Shown in pieces: positions 25,901 through 33,562 of a DNA stretch of 64,000 nt (positions are counted from its first letter, which is position 1; each line of letters opens with the position of its first letter). The notes beneath the pieces were generated by a model. It saw nothing but the letters and a program-made list of their open reading frames with translations, was not told the DNA's origin and made no database searches. The stretch covers positions 73,288,158-73,352,157 of the forward strand of contig OV277864.1 in assembly GCA_922989275.2 (NCBI GenBank), written 5' to 3'. A program made the position numbers and the translations under genes. Source of the DNA: Gari tellinella (taxonomy: Eukaryota > Mollusca > Bivalvia > Cardiida > Psammobiidae).

Positions 25901-28900
25901 CATGGTCGTCGGTCCAAACATAAAGGCTCTAAGAAATATAGAAATTCCAAGCGCCATCAACATTACAGGGGAGTACCAAAAGGGCTCCCAAAGAATTTGA
26001 GATATAATGGAGAATCTTGTTGGATGGCTTGGAAACAAAAGTTTGAAAGTTATAGAGCAGTATTAAAGTGGACCGACAAAGAAAGCAAAGTTTATTTGCA
26101 CTGGTGTTTGGAAGGAAAAGCTCTAGACTTCTTCACCATCATGGCTCAAACAGGTGAAAAGTACTCATATCGCAAGATGATGAGAAAGTTGGACAAGAGA
26201 TTTGGAGCTAAAGAGTTAACTGAAACAGCAAGAGTTAAGTTTCAGCAAGCGCGCCAGAAGCCGGAGGAGACACTTGAAGATTGGGCAGATCGCGTACTAT
26301 CTCTGGCAACAACTGCATTCCGCAATCTTCCTGAAGGTTATTTAGAAAAGGAAGCCATTGCAAAATTCAGCCAGGGCTGCTCTAATAAAGAGGCTGCAAA
26401 ATATGCCAGTCTAAAATGTCCAACGAGCATGCAGTCCGCATTGAATGCAGTTAAGCATCACCAGTATGTTTCCCAAGTGGTTGACGAACAGGAAACTTCC
26501 ACTAGTGGGGAAACAGATAGCGATGAAATAGCCATAAGTATAAATAAAGTTGAACCTCTAGTAGAAAATAGACTCAAACAAGTTGAGCAGATAATGGCAA
26601 AAAGAATGAATAGCATAACAGAGAAAATACAGAAAATGTCTCCGTCTGTTAGGTCAGCAACCTGCAGTCAACATGTTGTATGCTATTTCTGCAAACAAAA
26701 AGGCCATATAAAAATAGATTGCATAAGGTACCAAAATTGGTTCCAGAAAAAGAATAAAAGAAAACAAGAGCAATCTGAAGCAGAGGTTAAAATGGCTACA
26801 TATGATCAATTGAAAAGTGTTGTTAAGGGTTCTTCTTCAGTCAGTGTGGCTTTCAGTTCGGTGACTGATCAGAAATCAGATGTAGAAACTGCTGTGGGGC
26901 AGACGGAAATCGAGGCTTTCAGTCCGCCGGAAGCTCTGTCTCACGATGAAGCAGCGAAGATTCACCGTGTTTGTGCGGGGTCTTCTTTCATCAAATTGAA
27001 AGTTGGGGGGAAAGTGGTTAAGGCTAGGATTGACTCTGGTGCCGAGATCTCTATCCTTTCAACTCGAATTTATGAGAACCTTGAACAACAACCCAGTAAA
27101 GTCAAAAACGTGGTGATGCAAATGGCTGATAATGATTCTATTTTGAAGGGCTTTATTGTAAATCCACTGAAGGTGAAGCTGGGATCCCAGATATTTAAAG
27201 AAAGAATGCATATAGCACCAGTTAAGGATGAAATGTTGTTGGGGCATGATATAATGTATCATCTGGGTGTGATGTTAGACATGAAAACGGATACATTCAT
27301 TGTCAATGGTGAGAAAATCCCAGTTGTCACAAGCTTCAAGAAAGGAAAGCCCAGATTGGCCAGAGTAGTGACGCAGGAAGACATTGTAGCTAAGGCTTTC
27401 AAGTTCAGTTCTGAATGGAGTTCTAGTAACTCAGATACTGAGGATTTGACTAGTTCTGAGCAAACTTTCAGTTACTCAGATGCTACGGAGTTGACTGGTT
27501 CTGAGCGGGCTTTCAGTTACTTAGATGCTAGTGATATGACTTCTAGTCAGTCATCAGTGGCTCATGAGGGACAGGTTGTCAATTGTTCAAACTGTGCTTC
27601 ACAAGTAGAAGCTACAATAGAGTTGCAGCAGAAAGATGCTGTGACCGACAAGAAAGCAGTGTTAGAAAGCTTACCAGATCAGTTAAGTGCCACAGTAAAC
27701 CATTTGAATGTAGAACAGAGACAAAGGTATAGAAGGGTCTTTGCTAAGAATGGTTTGGATCTTAGTAATTTCACTGCAATAGAGCATGCACAGAGTCAAC
27801 TTGCTCAGGGCATTGGGGAACAGTACATGACTATAAAACATGCTCGGGCTAAACACAGTAATGCGGATGCACTACCAAAGGTTCTGGTAGTACTGTGCTC
27901 AGAACATATGTAGCTGGTATAAAGTCTACAGGTCTGCCATAAAGGAGTTGTTATTACTGTGTCGGAGTTGACAATCAAGGGGCAAGGTTCACAGGTTGTG
28001 GACGGTACTTAAGGTTATAAAGTAGCCCATAGGAGTAATACAACCATAAGGAAAGCACATAGTAAGGGGCAGCTGTAGGAAAGGTCAAGTGTTGCCAGCG
28101 AAGTAGCCTGGAGTAGAGCATGTGAAATGTGGCCCATTCAGGTGTCAGTCTTTCAGACGGCCTGAGTGACAGTCTAAAGATAAGTTCCTTTCGACTGTTG
28201 TCAAGCTTGACAGAGGTAATCCTGAGCTTTCAGCGGGATGAGCCTGATCCTGGCTTTCAGTCGGAATTGTCTAGCTTGACAAACCAAGCTTAACAGGGGT
28301 AGTCTTGAGCTTTCAGCGGGACAAGCCTGATCTAGGCTTTCAGTCTGGATCGCCTAGCTTGGTAAAGATGGTAAATCTGAGCTTTCAGCTTGATTGCCAT
28401 GGTTTTAGTCTGGTGCAATGGGTATTGAGTCAAATATCTGACTCCGGTAGAAGGGATGGGTTTTTTAAGGGAACTTCTGAGTTTGTAAGGGAACTTTTGG
28501 GTTCTTAAAGGAGCAGGGTTTATGGTTTTTAAGGGAACTTTGGAGTTTGTAAGGGAACTTTCGTGTTCTTAAGGGAACTTTTGTGGTTTTAAGGAAACCT
28601 CTCCCCAGGATCAAGACTTTCAAGATAAAGATGGGGGGAGTGTTGTGAATTTGGTGTCCTCTGATCTAGAGTATCCTCCCTTATGGAGAGCGCATGTCAG
28701 AGGTCACTGAGGTCAGTTTATATATTGACCAAGTGGCGGGTAATACGGTGAGTATTATAGTGACAGCCAAGCCAGACACAAGTCTAGGCCAGTCGTGACA
28801 ACTTATATACAGAGTGGGTGAGTCAGTTTACTTAGTTACTCTTGATGCTTTATATGTGAACACTTTACATACGAAGATTAGAAACAGGCAAAATAATGAC

Positions 28901-30281
28901 AATTATATTATTTATATAAACATATTGTCTGTGTCAATTTATAGTATTTACCTTTAATAAATCATCCATTCAGTATCAGTTCCTAAACTCTTCGATTTAA
29001 TAGCATTTTCTTTATTTAGATTCACTAATAATAAGACCTGAGTTCCCCGCCATGATATGACTATGTGTGACGTCATGTGACCGTTATTTTAGGAAATGCG
29101 GGAAACCCACATCTTGTTTTTGTCACATGACTTTTGTATATAAATAGCCAAGTTTTTAAAAGTATAAACAATTGGAAAGAGATTTGATATACATGTAGTT
29201 GGAAATGGATTTGGAAATGATATTAGAACTGATTGAAACTGAGAGAGATTAGATTTGAAGAGATAATGGATAAAGTTTGGAACACTGATATGATTTAAGG
29301 ATGACACTGGGATTAATGTATAATTCTTATTAATGCTTTTAACCTATTTATTATTGTAATTTAAATGTAAATATGTCTTTAAAGGTAAAGATAATTAAAT
29401 GTTGAAATGTTTATTGGTGTTTGGATTCTGATTACATCCACTCTCCGGCCCGTCCTGACAGTATCAAACAACAATAGTGTACTGAAATAAAAGTTGAAAA
29501 TATGGATATTAAAAAATGAGAAAATGCGGATTAATCGGAAAAGTCGACAAATGACATATTTCGGTGACCTTGATATAATTGAACGGATATATTGTCTAAC
29601 TGCAGTGATTCGGGCGAGTGACATTCCATCAATCATATTGCTTGTTCTTTTCTCTGTCCGCATGTATATAACAATTGTCAATCGGTTTTGTAGATTTGGA
29701 GTAAATGTACTTTAAATGTTAGCAAACTTCTACAAATTTGTAAAATGCAAATGGCTGCCCTTGAATCAAGCATGGGGTATTCTAAGGGCCAATTATAAGG
29801 GGGTTTTCTGACTTTTGTAAGACATTCTGTGTAGGAGTACCCAGTATGTAATCGGTTCATTGTATGTATTCTACCAGATTTCCGAAAATACGTGCCATTA
29901 AGTGATTTGATATATTCTGCTGAAGAGGCTATTTTCACTCCAAGTTCGCTACTTTTGGATCTTCTGACATCACAAGTACACTTACATTAATGAAAATTTA
30001 GGCATGCTCCTTTTCATTGACTAATTATTTAAGCTGTGTGAAAATATTTTTAGCCAATGTGGTATAGTTATTGAGTATTGCAACTTTTCATATTTGGGTA
30101 TTTTTTTCTCGTACATGGACGTTACATGAACCTTAAAGCAATGCTAGAAACAGGTTATGAGGTCTAATGGGTAAAAAGTTTACCATATTTAAGGCCATAA
30201 ACTTACTTGCGAGAAGCTTGCTTTGTCGTAGTCTGAGGTCTGATCATTGTGTAGGTATACTAGAACTCTGTCAGCAGCCAT
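10925..30281 (-). CDS. NUDT17: NUDT17-like Nudix hydrolase, copy A
   Basis: Seven minus-strand exons: 30,207-30,281 (start MAADRVLVYL), 19,212-19,337, 18,239-18,422, 13,994-14,019 (26 bp), 13,007-13,102, 11,863-12,113 and 10,925-11,093. All have GT-AG borders and compatible phases, giving 308 residues. The Nudix box is complete across exons 3-5: GGHIEKNE, seven residues, then RELREETGL. LLTRRGDHL, FPGIWVPP, WESVYPPKL and RHHIVVFHY match my memory of vertebrate NUDT17, whose length (about 330) is close; the MAA-type start fits too. The family hydrolyses nucleoside-diphosphate-linked substrates using metal bound by the box glutamates; the natural substrate is not evident here. Intron 1 holds the LTR element, intron 3 the LINE, and intron 6 a 54-bp minisatellite. 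Confidence 0.88.
11097..11530. repeat. 54-bp minisatellite beside the last NUDT17 exon, copy A only
   Basis: Seven nearly identical 54-base units and one diverged unit start directly at the 3' splice acceptor of the last exon (exon edge 11,093). Unit landmarks are AAAATATTGCATGTAG, GGGTGTGTCAACTC and TTTGATTAAATC. The unit is a multiple of three and open in several frames, including the exon's own. Copy B has a single unit, itself split by a foldback (48,959-49,294). Confidence 0.92.
11600..11848. repeat. TTAA-type hairpin MITE, shared
   Basis: It starts TTAACCCATTACTCCATAA, has the palindrome CTTAAAGCAAACTGAAAG...GCCTTAAGGC...CAACCTGCTTTAAG, and ends GGGGTAAAGG just before exon 6 of NUDT17. 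The shorter counterpart in copy B is 49,404-49,563, so the insertion predates the duplication. Confidence 0.75.
12340..12770. repeat. Two or three degenerate TTAA-type hairpin MITEs
   Basis: Repeated landmarks CTTAAAGCAGG/GCAGAATG...CATTCTGC/CTTTAAG occur near 12,400-12,475, 12,570-12,645 and 12,700-12,750. They lie in NUDT17 intron 5, with no coding sequence seen. Confidence 0.6.
13150..13370. repeat. Degenerate TTAA-type hairpin MITE
   Basis: CTTAAAGCAGGCTGA, GCATTCTGCTTTGC, TTTCAGCCTG, ATATAGAAAACATTTCTTATGG and TTTTCTTCTCTGGAGGAATAAATTAAAG are all present. It is in NUDT17 intron 4. Confidence 0.65.
13994..14019 (-). CDS. NUDT17: 26-bp micro-exon of NUDT17 copy A carrying the Nudix GX5E
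   Basis: AG then GT-GGC-CAT-ATT... encodes the Gly-His-Ile-Glu-Lys-Asn-Glu-Thr core and ends before GTAAG. It starts in phase 1 and ends in phase 0, so skipping it would shift the frame and destroy the Nudix box. The copy B counterpart is 51,770-51,795 with the same length and peptide. Confidence 0.85.
14047..14258. mobile_element. TTAA-flanked MITE, CTCATTGAACCC type
   Basis: TTAA occurs at both ends with inverted tips CTCATTGAACCC and GGGAACAATGAG. Internal landmarks ACAAACAGTGTACATGTGAAG and ACAACCCTAAATA recur in the copies at 50,188-50,374 and 53,513-53,767. The right TTAA is shared with the next element. Confidence 0.75.
14255..14476. mobile_element. TTAA-flanked MITE, CCCATTAC type
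   Basis: It starts TTAACCCATTACGCCATAG and ends TATGGGGTAATGGGTTAA. Part of the left palindrome arm is deleted. It abuts the preceding element, sharing TTAA 14,255-14,258. Confidence 0.8.
15040..15480. repeat. Three tandem units in the LINE 3' UTR
   Basis: Units of roughly 125-150 bases each hold CCCAAAATGGCGAT-like, GAAGCAAATGGCTTCT-like and AGAGCGCCCAATG-like blocks. They lie between the ORF2 stop and the tail. Confidence 0.7.
15600..18157 (-). pseudogene. LINE ORF2 fragment: endonuclease C-terminus and reverse transcriptase, frameshifted
   Basis: Reading leftwards, the frame starts at a YRPPS motif (about 18,150) and continues with IIIVGDLNLHLD, the GHTLDVVITR endonuclease motif, VPQGSVLGP and the FYADDSQLYL catalytic box. 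It stops at 16,273 just after an A6 run. The protein continues from about 16,265 in another frame to the stop at 15,600 (motifs KIDYCNSLLYG, LHWLPVQHRI, LWNSLP). One indel in the A-run explains the break. The N-terminal endonuclease and ORF1 are missing, so it cannot move alone. Confidence 0.88.
18444..18674. mobile_element. TTAA-flanked hairpin MITE, copy A only
   Basis: TTAA-CACATTACCCCATAG is on the left and GGTGATGGG-TTAA on the right. The central arms read CTTACAGCAGGTTGAAAG-TTAAGCAG and CTGCTTAACTTTCAGCC. It lies 20 bases from NUDT17 exon 3. The same spot in copy B (after 52,717) lacks it and holds a different element. Confidence 0.8.
19539..19784. mobile_element. TA-flanked MITE, CAGTGGAGAATCTG type
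   Basis: TA on each side brackets CAGTGGAGAATCTGTTATTC and its near-perfect inverse. A central hairpin GCAAACAGTTTGGAGCCTGA...GGCTCCAAACTGTTTGC has the apex GCCGGGTTACCCGGC. TA duplication with CAGT...ACTG ends suggests a Tc1/mariner-type MITE. Confidence 0.85.
20560..21240 (+). pseudogene. Tc1/mariner-type transposase relic
   Basis: Across several frames the plus strand reads the usual Tc1-type landmarks in order: KQRYIHYREGKRIS, MVWFWKIGTLE, NALRYINVLNSTVI, WHFQLDN..HHTAR, FL, VLPWPVLSSDMSPIEH and a C-terminal RKINEG-like segment. Frameshifts and stops are frequent. The catalytic DDE/D residues partly survive (QLDN, SSDMSPIEH). Terminal repeats were not found. It lies in NUDT17 intron 1 of copy A. 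Confidence 0.75.
21895..22625 (-). pseudogene. Second non-LTR reverse transcriptase relic
   Basis: Minus-strand fragments in shifting frames read SDAQFGFRSRGSC, an acidic YLDF-like segment, GVPQGSVLGP (broken as GYPKEVSWDP in one frame), FAYGTKLY where a functional copy has FADDTKLY, and WLLRFNVKK. The order is that of a LINE RT, and it differs in sequence from the 16-18 kb LINE. It is heavily decayed, with the catalytic Asp pair lost. Confidence 0.7.
22801..23045. mobile_element. TA-flanked MITE, CAGTGGAGAATCTG type
   Basis: It has the same ends and hairpin as 19,539-19,784 with about 90% similarity by eye, and TA at 22,799-22,800 and 23,046-23,047. Confidence 0.85.
23392..23618 (+). repeat. 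5' LTR
   Basis: It begins TGTTGTGAATTTGG and ends GTGAACACTTTA. No base differs from the 3' LTR as read. It contains ATATATTGAC and CTTATATACAG as possible TATA-like elements. Confidence 0.93.
23620..23634 (+). promoter_or_regulatory. Primer binding site of the LTR element
   Basis: TGGCAACGAGGAT directly follows the 5' LTR after one or two bases, the usual PBS position, and has the TGG start expected for pairing with a tRNA 3' CCA. The tRNA is not identified. Confidence 0.7.
23899..24235 (+). repeat. About 50-bp degenerate repeats in the LTR-element leader
   Basis: About seven units each hold CTATGCCAGT, then TTCTTAGG, then GAAATTGA-like sequence. They are followed by simple CACACA runs and repeats of GTCTTTCAGACTATAAACC (24,532-24,650). 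They lie in the untranslated leader before the ORF. Confidence 0.75.
24764..27913 (+). CDS. Gag-protease polyprotein with HhH and RS domains
   Basis: This 1049-residue ORF opens with a helix-hairpin-helix of the ComEA type (residues 3-33: VNINTASRDEL, PGIGREG, IIQFRQ). Residues about 180-400 are extremely Ser/Arg-rich (RSKSRSKSRS, SRSRSRSRW, S10 run). A retrotransposon Gag domain follows (about 415-590: WMAWKQKF, KALDFF, RFGAKE, LEDWADRV), then a CX2CX4HX4C zinc knuckle (about 640-653) and an aspartic protease with DSGAE (Asp about 757) and LLGHDIM. The end joins a pre-RT segment (RVFAKNGLDLSNFTAIEH) to the RNase H end (KHSNADALPK), so RT, most of RNase H and integrase are gone. It would need trans-acting polymerase and integrase. 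Confidence 0.92.
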   Translation: MSVNINTASRDELMFIPGIGREGVDRIIQFRQYFGPLSKETLPIVLPGELTKDVLRYVDFSVPHTDVFPPQVSSFKVDTTVPQGAVVSPKPINDPIPSTPISGLLDMHKLQLEIQETLRRILQNSIPVALEHVMRSHEIKSELSLGDYETEKRQLQSALQNKEVMYKKGISDLRSCKCKGDASPSHLSSSRHEESSARHSHLSSRHEEESGDSLSSFRGKQKKVSKRSAKSYHQSFRHEDDSDNSLPSFRRKLKQVSKSRSRRSAKRRARHVSSDSSSESRSKSRSKSRSGHRQRHRPHRSGRSRSEARSQSRSRSRSRWSPRHKSHKSYYRSSSSSSSSSSPERWHKRRSTKHHKARHGRLSRHCVSDTSSSRSRSRSHGRRSKHKGSKKYRNSKRHQHYRGVPKGLPKNLRYNGESCWMAWKQKFESYRAVLKWTDKESKVYLHWCLEGKALDFFTIMAQTGEKYSYRKMMRKLDKRFGAKELTETARVKFQQARQKPEETLEDWADRVLSLATTAFRNLPEGYLEKEAIAKFSQGCSNKEAAKYASLKCPTSMQSALNAVKHHQYVSQVVDEQETSTSGETDSDEIAISINKVEPLVENRLKQVEQIMAKRMNSITEKIQKMSPSVRSATCSQHVVCYFCKQKGHIKIDCIRYQNWFQKKNKRKQEQSEAEVKMATYDQLKSVVKGSSSVSVAFSSVTDQKSDVETAVGQTEIEAFSPPEALSHDEAAKIHRVCAGSSFIKLKVGGKVVKARIDSGAEISILSTRIYENLEQQPSKVKNVVMQMADNDSILKGFIVNPLKVKLGSQIFKERMHIAPVKDEMLLGHDIMYHLGVMLDMKTDTFIVNGEKIPVVTSFKKGKPRLARVVTQEDIVAKAFKFSSEWSSSNSDTEDLTSSEQTFSYSDATELTGSERAFSYLDASDMTSSQSSVAHEGQVVNCSNCASQVEATIELQQKDAVTDKKAVLESLPDQLSATVNHLNVEQRQRYRRVFAKNGLDLSNFTAIEHAQSQLAQGIGEQYMTIKHARAKHSNADALPKVLVVLCSEHM
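27914..28640 (+). other. LTR-element trailer
   Basis: This is noncoding. It holds two units of about 90 bases with GAGCTTTCAGCGGG and GGCTTTCAGTC (28,225-28,390), then five or six units of AAGGGAACTTTNGNGTT (28,460-28,595), then the polypurine tract at 28,627-28,640. No integrase coding sequence is seen. Confidence 0.8.
28641..28867 (+). repeat. 3' LTR
   Basis: Identical as read to the 5' LTR and followed by CATACGAAG, whose first four bases repeat the CATA before the 5' LTR. Confidence 0.93.
29050..29460 (+). promoter_or_regulatory. Promoter-like block or solo LTR (uncertain)
   Basis: TGACGTCATGTGACC (CRE-like), TCACATGAC, and a TATA box TATATAAATAG at about 29,137 are closely spaced. About 320 bases later the block ends CTCTCCGGCCCGTCCTGACA, which resembles an LTR 3' end. 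No matching target duplication was found, so a solo LTR is only a possibility. Confidence 0.3.
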
Positions 30282-30522
30282 AGTGTGTCTCCTGTACAGT
30301 CTGCCATATAGAAACTCTCTACTGGGGTAGGTGTGTAGTGACTTGTTACACAGTAATTGCCAGTATACATGTGAGTATGACAGGTATAGGTAAATTTTGC
30401 GCGCTGAACCGTGACTGAGCTTTTCTATTTATAGAAGTTGCAACCATTCCATGTTATGGGTAAGTTCGTGTTCAAACCTTAACTTGATATTTAAAATAAG
30501 ATATTGATACCTATATTTGTCA

Positions 30523-30605
30523 TCGTGGTCGAGAGAGCAGAGTACTTGATGCAAATGGATAGCGTTTTACTGAGTAAGGTCATGGGTTCGAAACCCAGTG
30601 GATGC
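30523..30605 (+). other. tRNA-like module near the left end of the 2.4-kb element
   Basis: GTGGTCGAGAGAGCAGAG resembles an A box. A class-II-like longer middle follows, then the T-arm GGGTTCGAAACCC (30,584-30,596) and a T9 run like a Pol III terminator. The acceptor stem is poor. Confidence 0.5.
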
Positions 30606-30639
30606 TGTTTTTTTTTTATTTATGTTTTTTGGTTTGGAA

Positions 30640-31960
30640 CACAGGTTTTCGGCGCGTAAGCTATGACACCCCCCCCCCCATAAATCTTTCAAAATGAGTC
30701 AAAATACATCCATATGTTCAACAAACATCCTTAACAAATGTTTCAAGAAGTTTCAAGAAGTTTAAAAAAAAAAATATTTTTTTTCGTATCATGTTTATAT
30801 ACAATGAAAAGGTGGATGTGTATTCAGGGCCATCAACTTCCCAACCTTGTCATTTTGTCATTTTTTGGGCCGATTTTGACAAATGATGGCTTATTATTTA
30901 CATTTAACAGTTCTGTTCAAAGACAGTTAGCTCACAGCCCAAGCAAGACACGAGCACAAGTGAAGAAATAAAAAGTTCGATAGGCACCTTATATCGGAAT
31001 CCTTCTGTCACCTTAATTTTTGGACTTGTTCGTCAGTCATTCTCTGATTCAGCGATTAACAAGTGCATTTGCGACCATGCATTACATCATGGTACGGGTA
31101 ATTAATAGAAAATGAAATATATAATAAATACCTTTTGAATTATCGGTAAATGAGCATTTCTGTTACGAAATAAATTTCTAGATAACTTTCGTTTAGTTTC
31201 GGTTGACAAACGGATATGATATCATTGGTCGTATTCGAATCATTCAATTTGTTGTCAACGAAAACTAGGCGGAGCAAATGCTCGAAGATTTACTGATGAC
31301 AACGTTTTTGACCCGACTCGAATCGAAATTGTGGTCAACGATTTGATGGTTTGACAACATTTTGTCAACGGAAAACATCAAGTGGTGATTCGAATAGAAC
31401 CTGTTGACAACACGTCCAACTAACGCTATGGTTGTCCTGATTCGAATACGACCAATTGAGGCGCTTGACGTTTGCGTCATTTCCTGCTTTGAAGCTGGTT
31501 CTCGGGTTCGCTAGAATGATAATAGTTTGACTGGGCAACCAGTCGTTTGTTTGGGAAAATTTTACGTGACAGATAGTTTCCGACTAAGGGGTCTCCCCAC
31601 CCTTCGAGTCCCCATGCGCGTGTTCGCCGATTGCTTTGAATTTTTTTACCAATTATCGTCAAAGAAAACTGTTTGCTGTAAACAATGAGCCATCATCTGT
31701 CCAGATCGTCCAAGATTTGACAAAATGACAGGGTTGGGAACTTGAGGGTTGCTTCTGCAAGGCGCTTTTTCATGGCAGCCTTTACTATTTTACTTATAAA
31801 TTAGCAAAAAAAAAATTTTTTTTTTTAAATTTCACGAAACTTCAGGAAATGTTCTTTTATGATGATTATTGAATGTATGGCTAGATTTTAGGGTATTTTA
31901 TCCACGTTTGGTGGTGGTGGAGGGGGTTATAGCAGCTAGGGGTAGTGCCATAGCCAACGG
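30640..31960. mobile_element. Nested foldback with long imperfect arms
   Basis: The left arm (CACCCCCCCCCCCATAAATC, CATCAACTTCCCAACC, TGTCATTTTGTC) and right arm (TGACAAAATGACAGGGTTGG, GTGGTGGTGGAGGGGG) are inverted copies over more than 150 bases. A smaller inverted pair TTGGTCGTATTCGAAT...ATTCGAATACGACCAA (31,227-31,455) lies inside. Confidence 0.65.
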
Positions 31961-32589
31961 GCCGAATGCCTATGGTTTGGAAAGGTATTTTATACTACAT
32001 ATAACGATAACCATAAGGACATAAAGTAATTGATCAGTATTTAAATAATACACATGTATATATTATTCAGTTTTTTATTACATTTCTTTATAACCACACA
32101 GTTCAAACTAAATTAAGATGGTGCGACAGACAAAAACACCGCGTCAATAGTCTAAAATTCCATGGCAATGAAGCTTGTAGAAAACTTCTACGTGCCTGTA
32201 AGAATGAGAAGCAGAAACGATTTAAAATCCAGTAAAACTTAAACGGTAAGTATACTCGTCATTTAGAAAGAGTGTACTTCACTTGTCTCCTAAAAAAAGT
32301 GAATATCAGATCAGAGGGCTCCTTAAGTAGCACTCTAATCAGGGTAACACTGTCTGTCATTTTCAATAGTCATACATTAACTTGACCTAATCGGAAACAG
32401 AAATTGCCCGTTAAAATTTCAGTGATAAATGAAAACAAATTACATACATTTAAAACTTTCAATACTTCAAAAAGTTAAACGTTTTAGATCGTCCATGACA
32501 CATTTAGCATATATGTTATACAATTCAAATAAGTTATTGTTTGAAAATGATGCAATAAAACATAAAAATTAAAATTTAAAAGAAAGATA

Positions 32590-32660
32590 TTCTATTGGGA
32601 ATCGAACCCACAGCCTTTTTATCCTATTGCAAGTACCCTTACACTCTACCTATTACTCTA
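32590..32660 (-). other. tRNA-like module near the right end of the 2.4-kb element
   Basis: On the minus strand TAATAGGTAGAGTGTAAGG (A-box-like) precedes GGGTTCGATTCCC (B box, 32,597-32,609). It is not a complete tRNA by eye. Confidence 0.45.
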
Positions 32661-33360
32661 ACTCGATTATTGATTTAATTTCATTACACATGGCACAATA
32701 TCCTTAGTAAGCCATGAAAGGTAGGTAACTCCTGAACGAATTATGCTTTTTGATGCGTTTTACCTCTATGGGTGGACTCGTCCTAAAGGTCACGGCTCAC
32801 GGGTCAAAATTTACCTATAGATCCTTAGCCTAGAACCAATGGAGCGTAGTTTCATTGACCAACTCAAGCATGCTCTTCAGAATAAATCTGCCCTAGTGCT
32901 TTTCCAATGCTCAGCTCTTGTGATATGTAAAATCTGAAAAGAAAGTATACTGTAAACAATAAATTGCATTCATATATAGATTTGTTTATGTCATAGATCT
33001 CTAGATATCTTTCCAAAAGGACAAAATGCTATAATTTTCTACTTTTACTTCTTAATTAATTCCAATAAATACACTTTTTTACGCCTTTAATTTATTCCTT
33101 CTTTGAATAAAAAAGTTCCTATTTGTACAGTCATAAATATGTTTGATAAAAATAGTTTTCTATAATTAGCAGACGTTAGCTTAAAGCAGGCTGAAAGTAA
33201 AGCAGAACTGCTTTACTTTTAACCTGCTTTAAGTGATCACCTATTTTCAAAACTAGAAACAGACTAAGGGTAATGGGTTTACCCCTGAAACTACAAATGG
33301 ACAATTCAATTTTCCAATACAGTTTAGTCCATTTTTTTTATTTAAGGGTTTATTTGCACT

Positions 33361-33562
33361 TTAACCCATTACTCCATAAATACGCCTTTTTACGCCAATA
33401 ATTTATTTCTCCAATTCATACAGTCATGAATATGTTTTGTAGGAAATATTTTCTATATTCTGGCAGATAGTCGCTTAAAGCAGGTTGAAAGTAAAGCAGA
33501 ATGTGCCTTAAGTGGTCAACTGTTTTCAAAACTTAGAAATAGGCTATGGGGTAAAGGGTTAA
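33361..33562. repeat. TTAA-flanked hairpin MITE
   Basis: TTAACCCATTACTCCATAA is on the left and GGGGTAAAGGGTTAA on the right, with one palindrome arm missing. Its right end was captured into the 142-bp tandem array. A related degenerate copy lies at about 33,060-33,280. Confidence 0.75.

Larger units (their letters stand above)
23392..28867 (+). mobile_element. LTR retrotransposon (Ty3/gypsy-type, pol-deleted), copy A only
   Basis: Two 227-base LTRs (23,392-23,618 and 28,641-28,867) read identical. They are flanked by CATA on both sides (or ACATA with 226-base LTRs). A primer-binding-site-like TGGCAACGAGGAT follows the 5' LTR. A purine tract AAAGATGGGGGGAG ends at 28,640. One 1049-codon ORF encodes Gag and protease, and most of pol is missing. 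Identical LTRs imply a recent insertion, made after the segmental duplication. It lies in NUDT17 intron 1 in the opposite orientation to that gene. Confidence 0.93.
30389..32815. mobile_element. 2.4-kb inverted-repeat element with TATA duplication, copy A only
   Basis: The ends GGTAAATTTTGCGCGCTGA and the inverse of GGTAAATTTTGACCCGTGAG, each followed by CCGTGAC, are flanked by TATA (30,385-30,388 and 32,816-32,819). Copy B continues directly from the exon 1 upstream region to CTAGAACCAATG at 55,151. Inside are tRNA-like modules near both ends, a nested foldback (about 30,640-31,960) and no transposase ORF. It lies just upstream of NUDT17 copy A, so it may displace its promoter. Confidence 0.75.

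Noticed and set aside
25569..25950. Minus-strand ORFs opposite the RS domain
   Set aside because: They are low-complexity shadows of the SR codons on the plus strand.
29050..29460. Confident solo LTR
   Set aside because: No target duplication or second copy was found, so it is kept only as a low-confidence promoter-like block.
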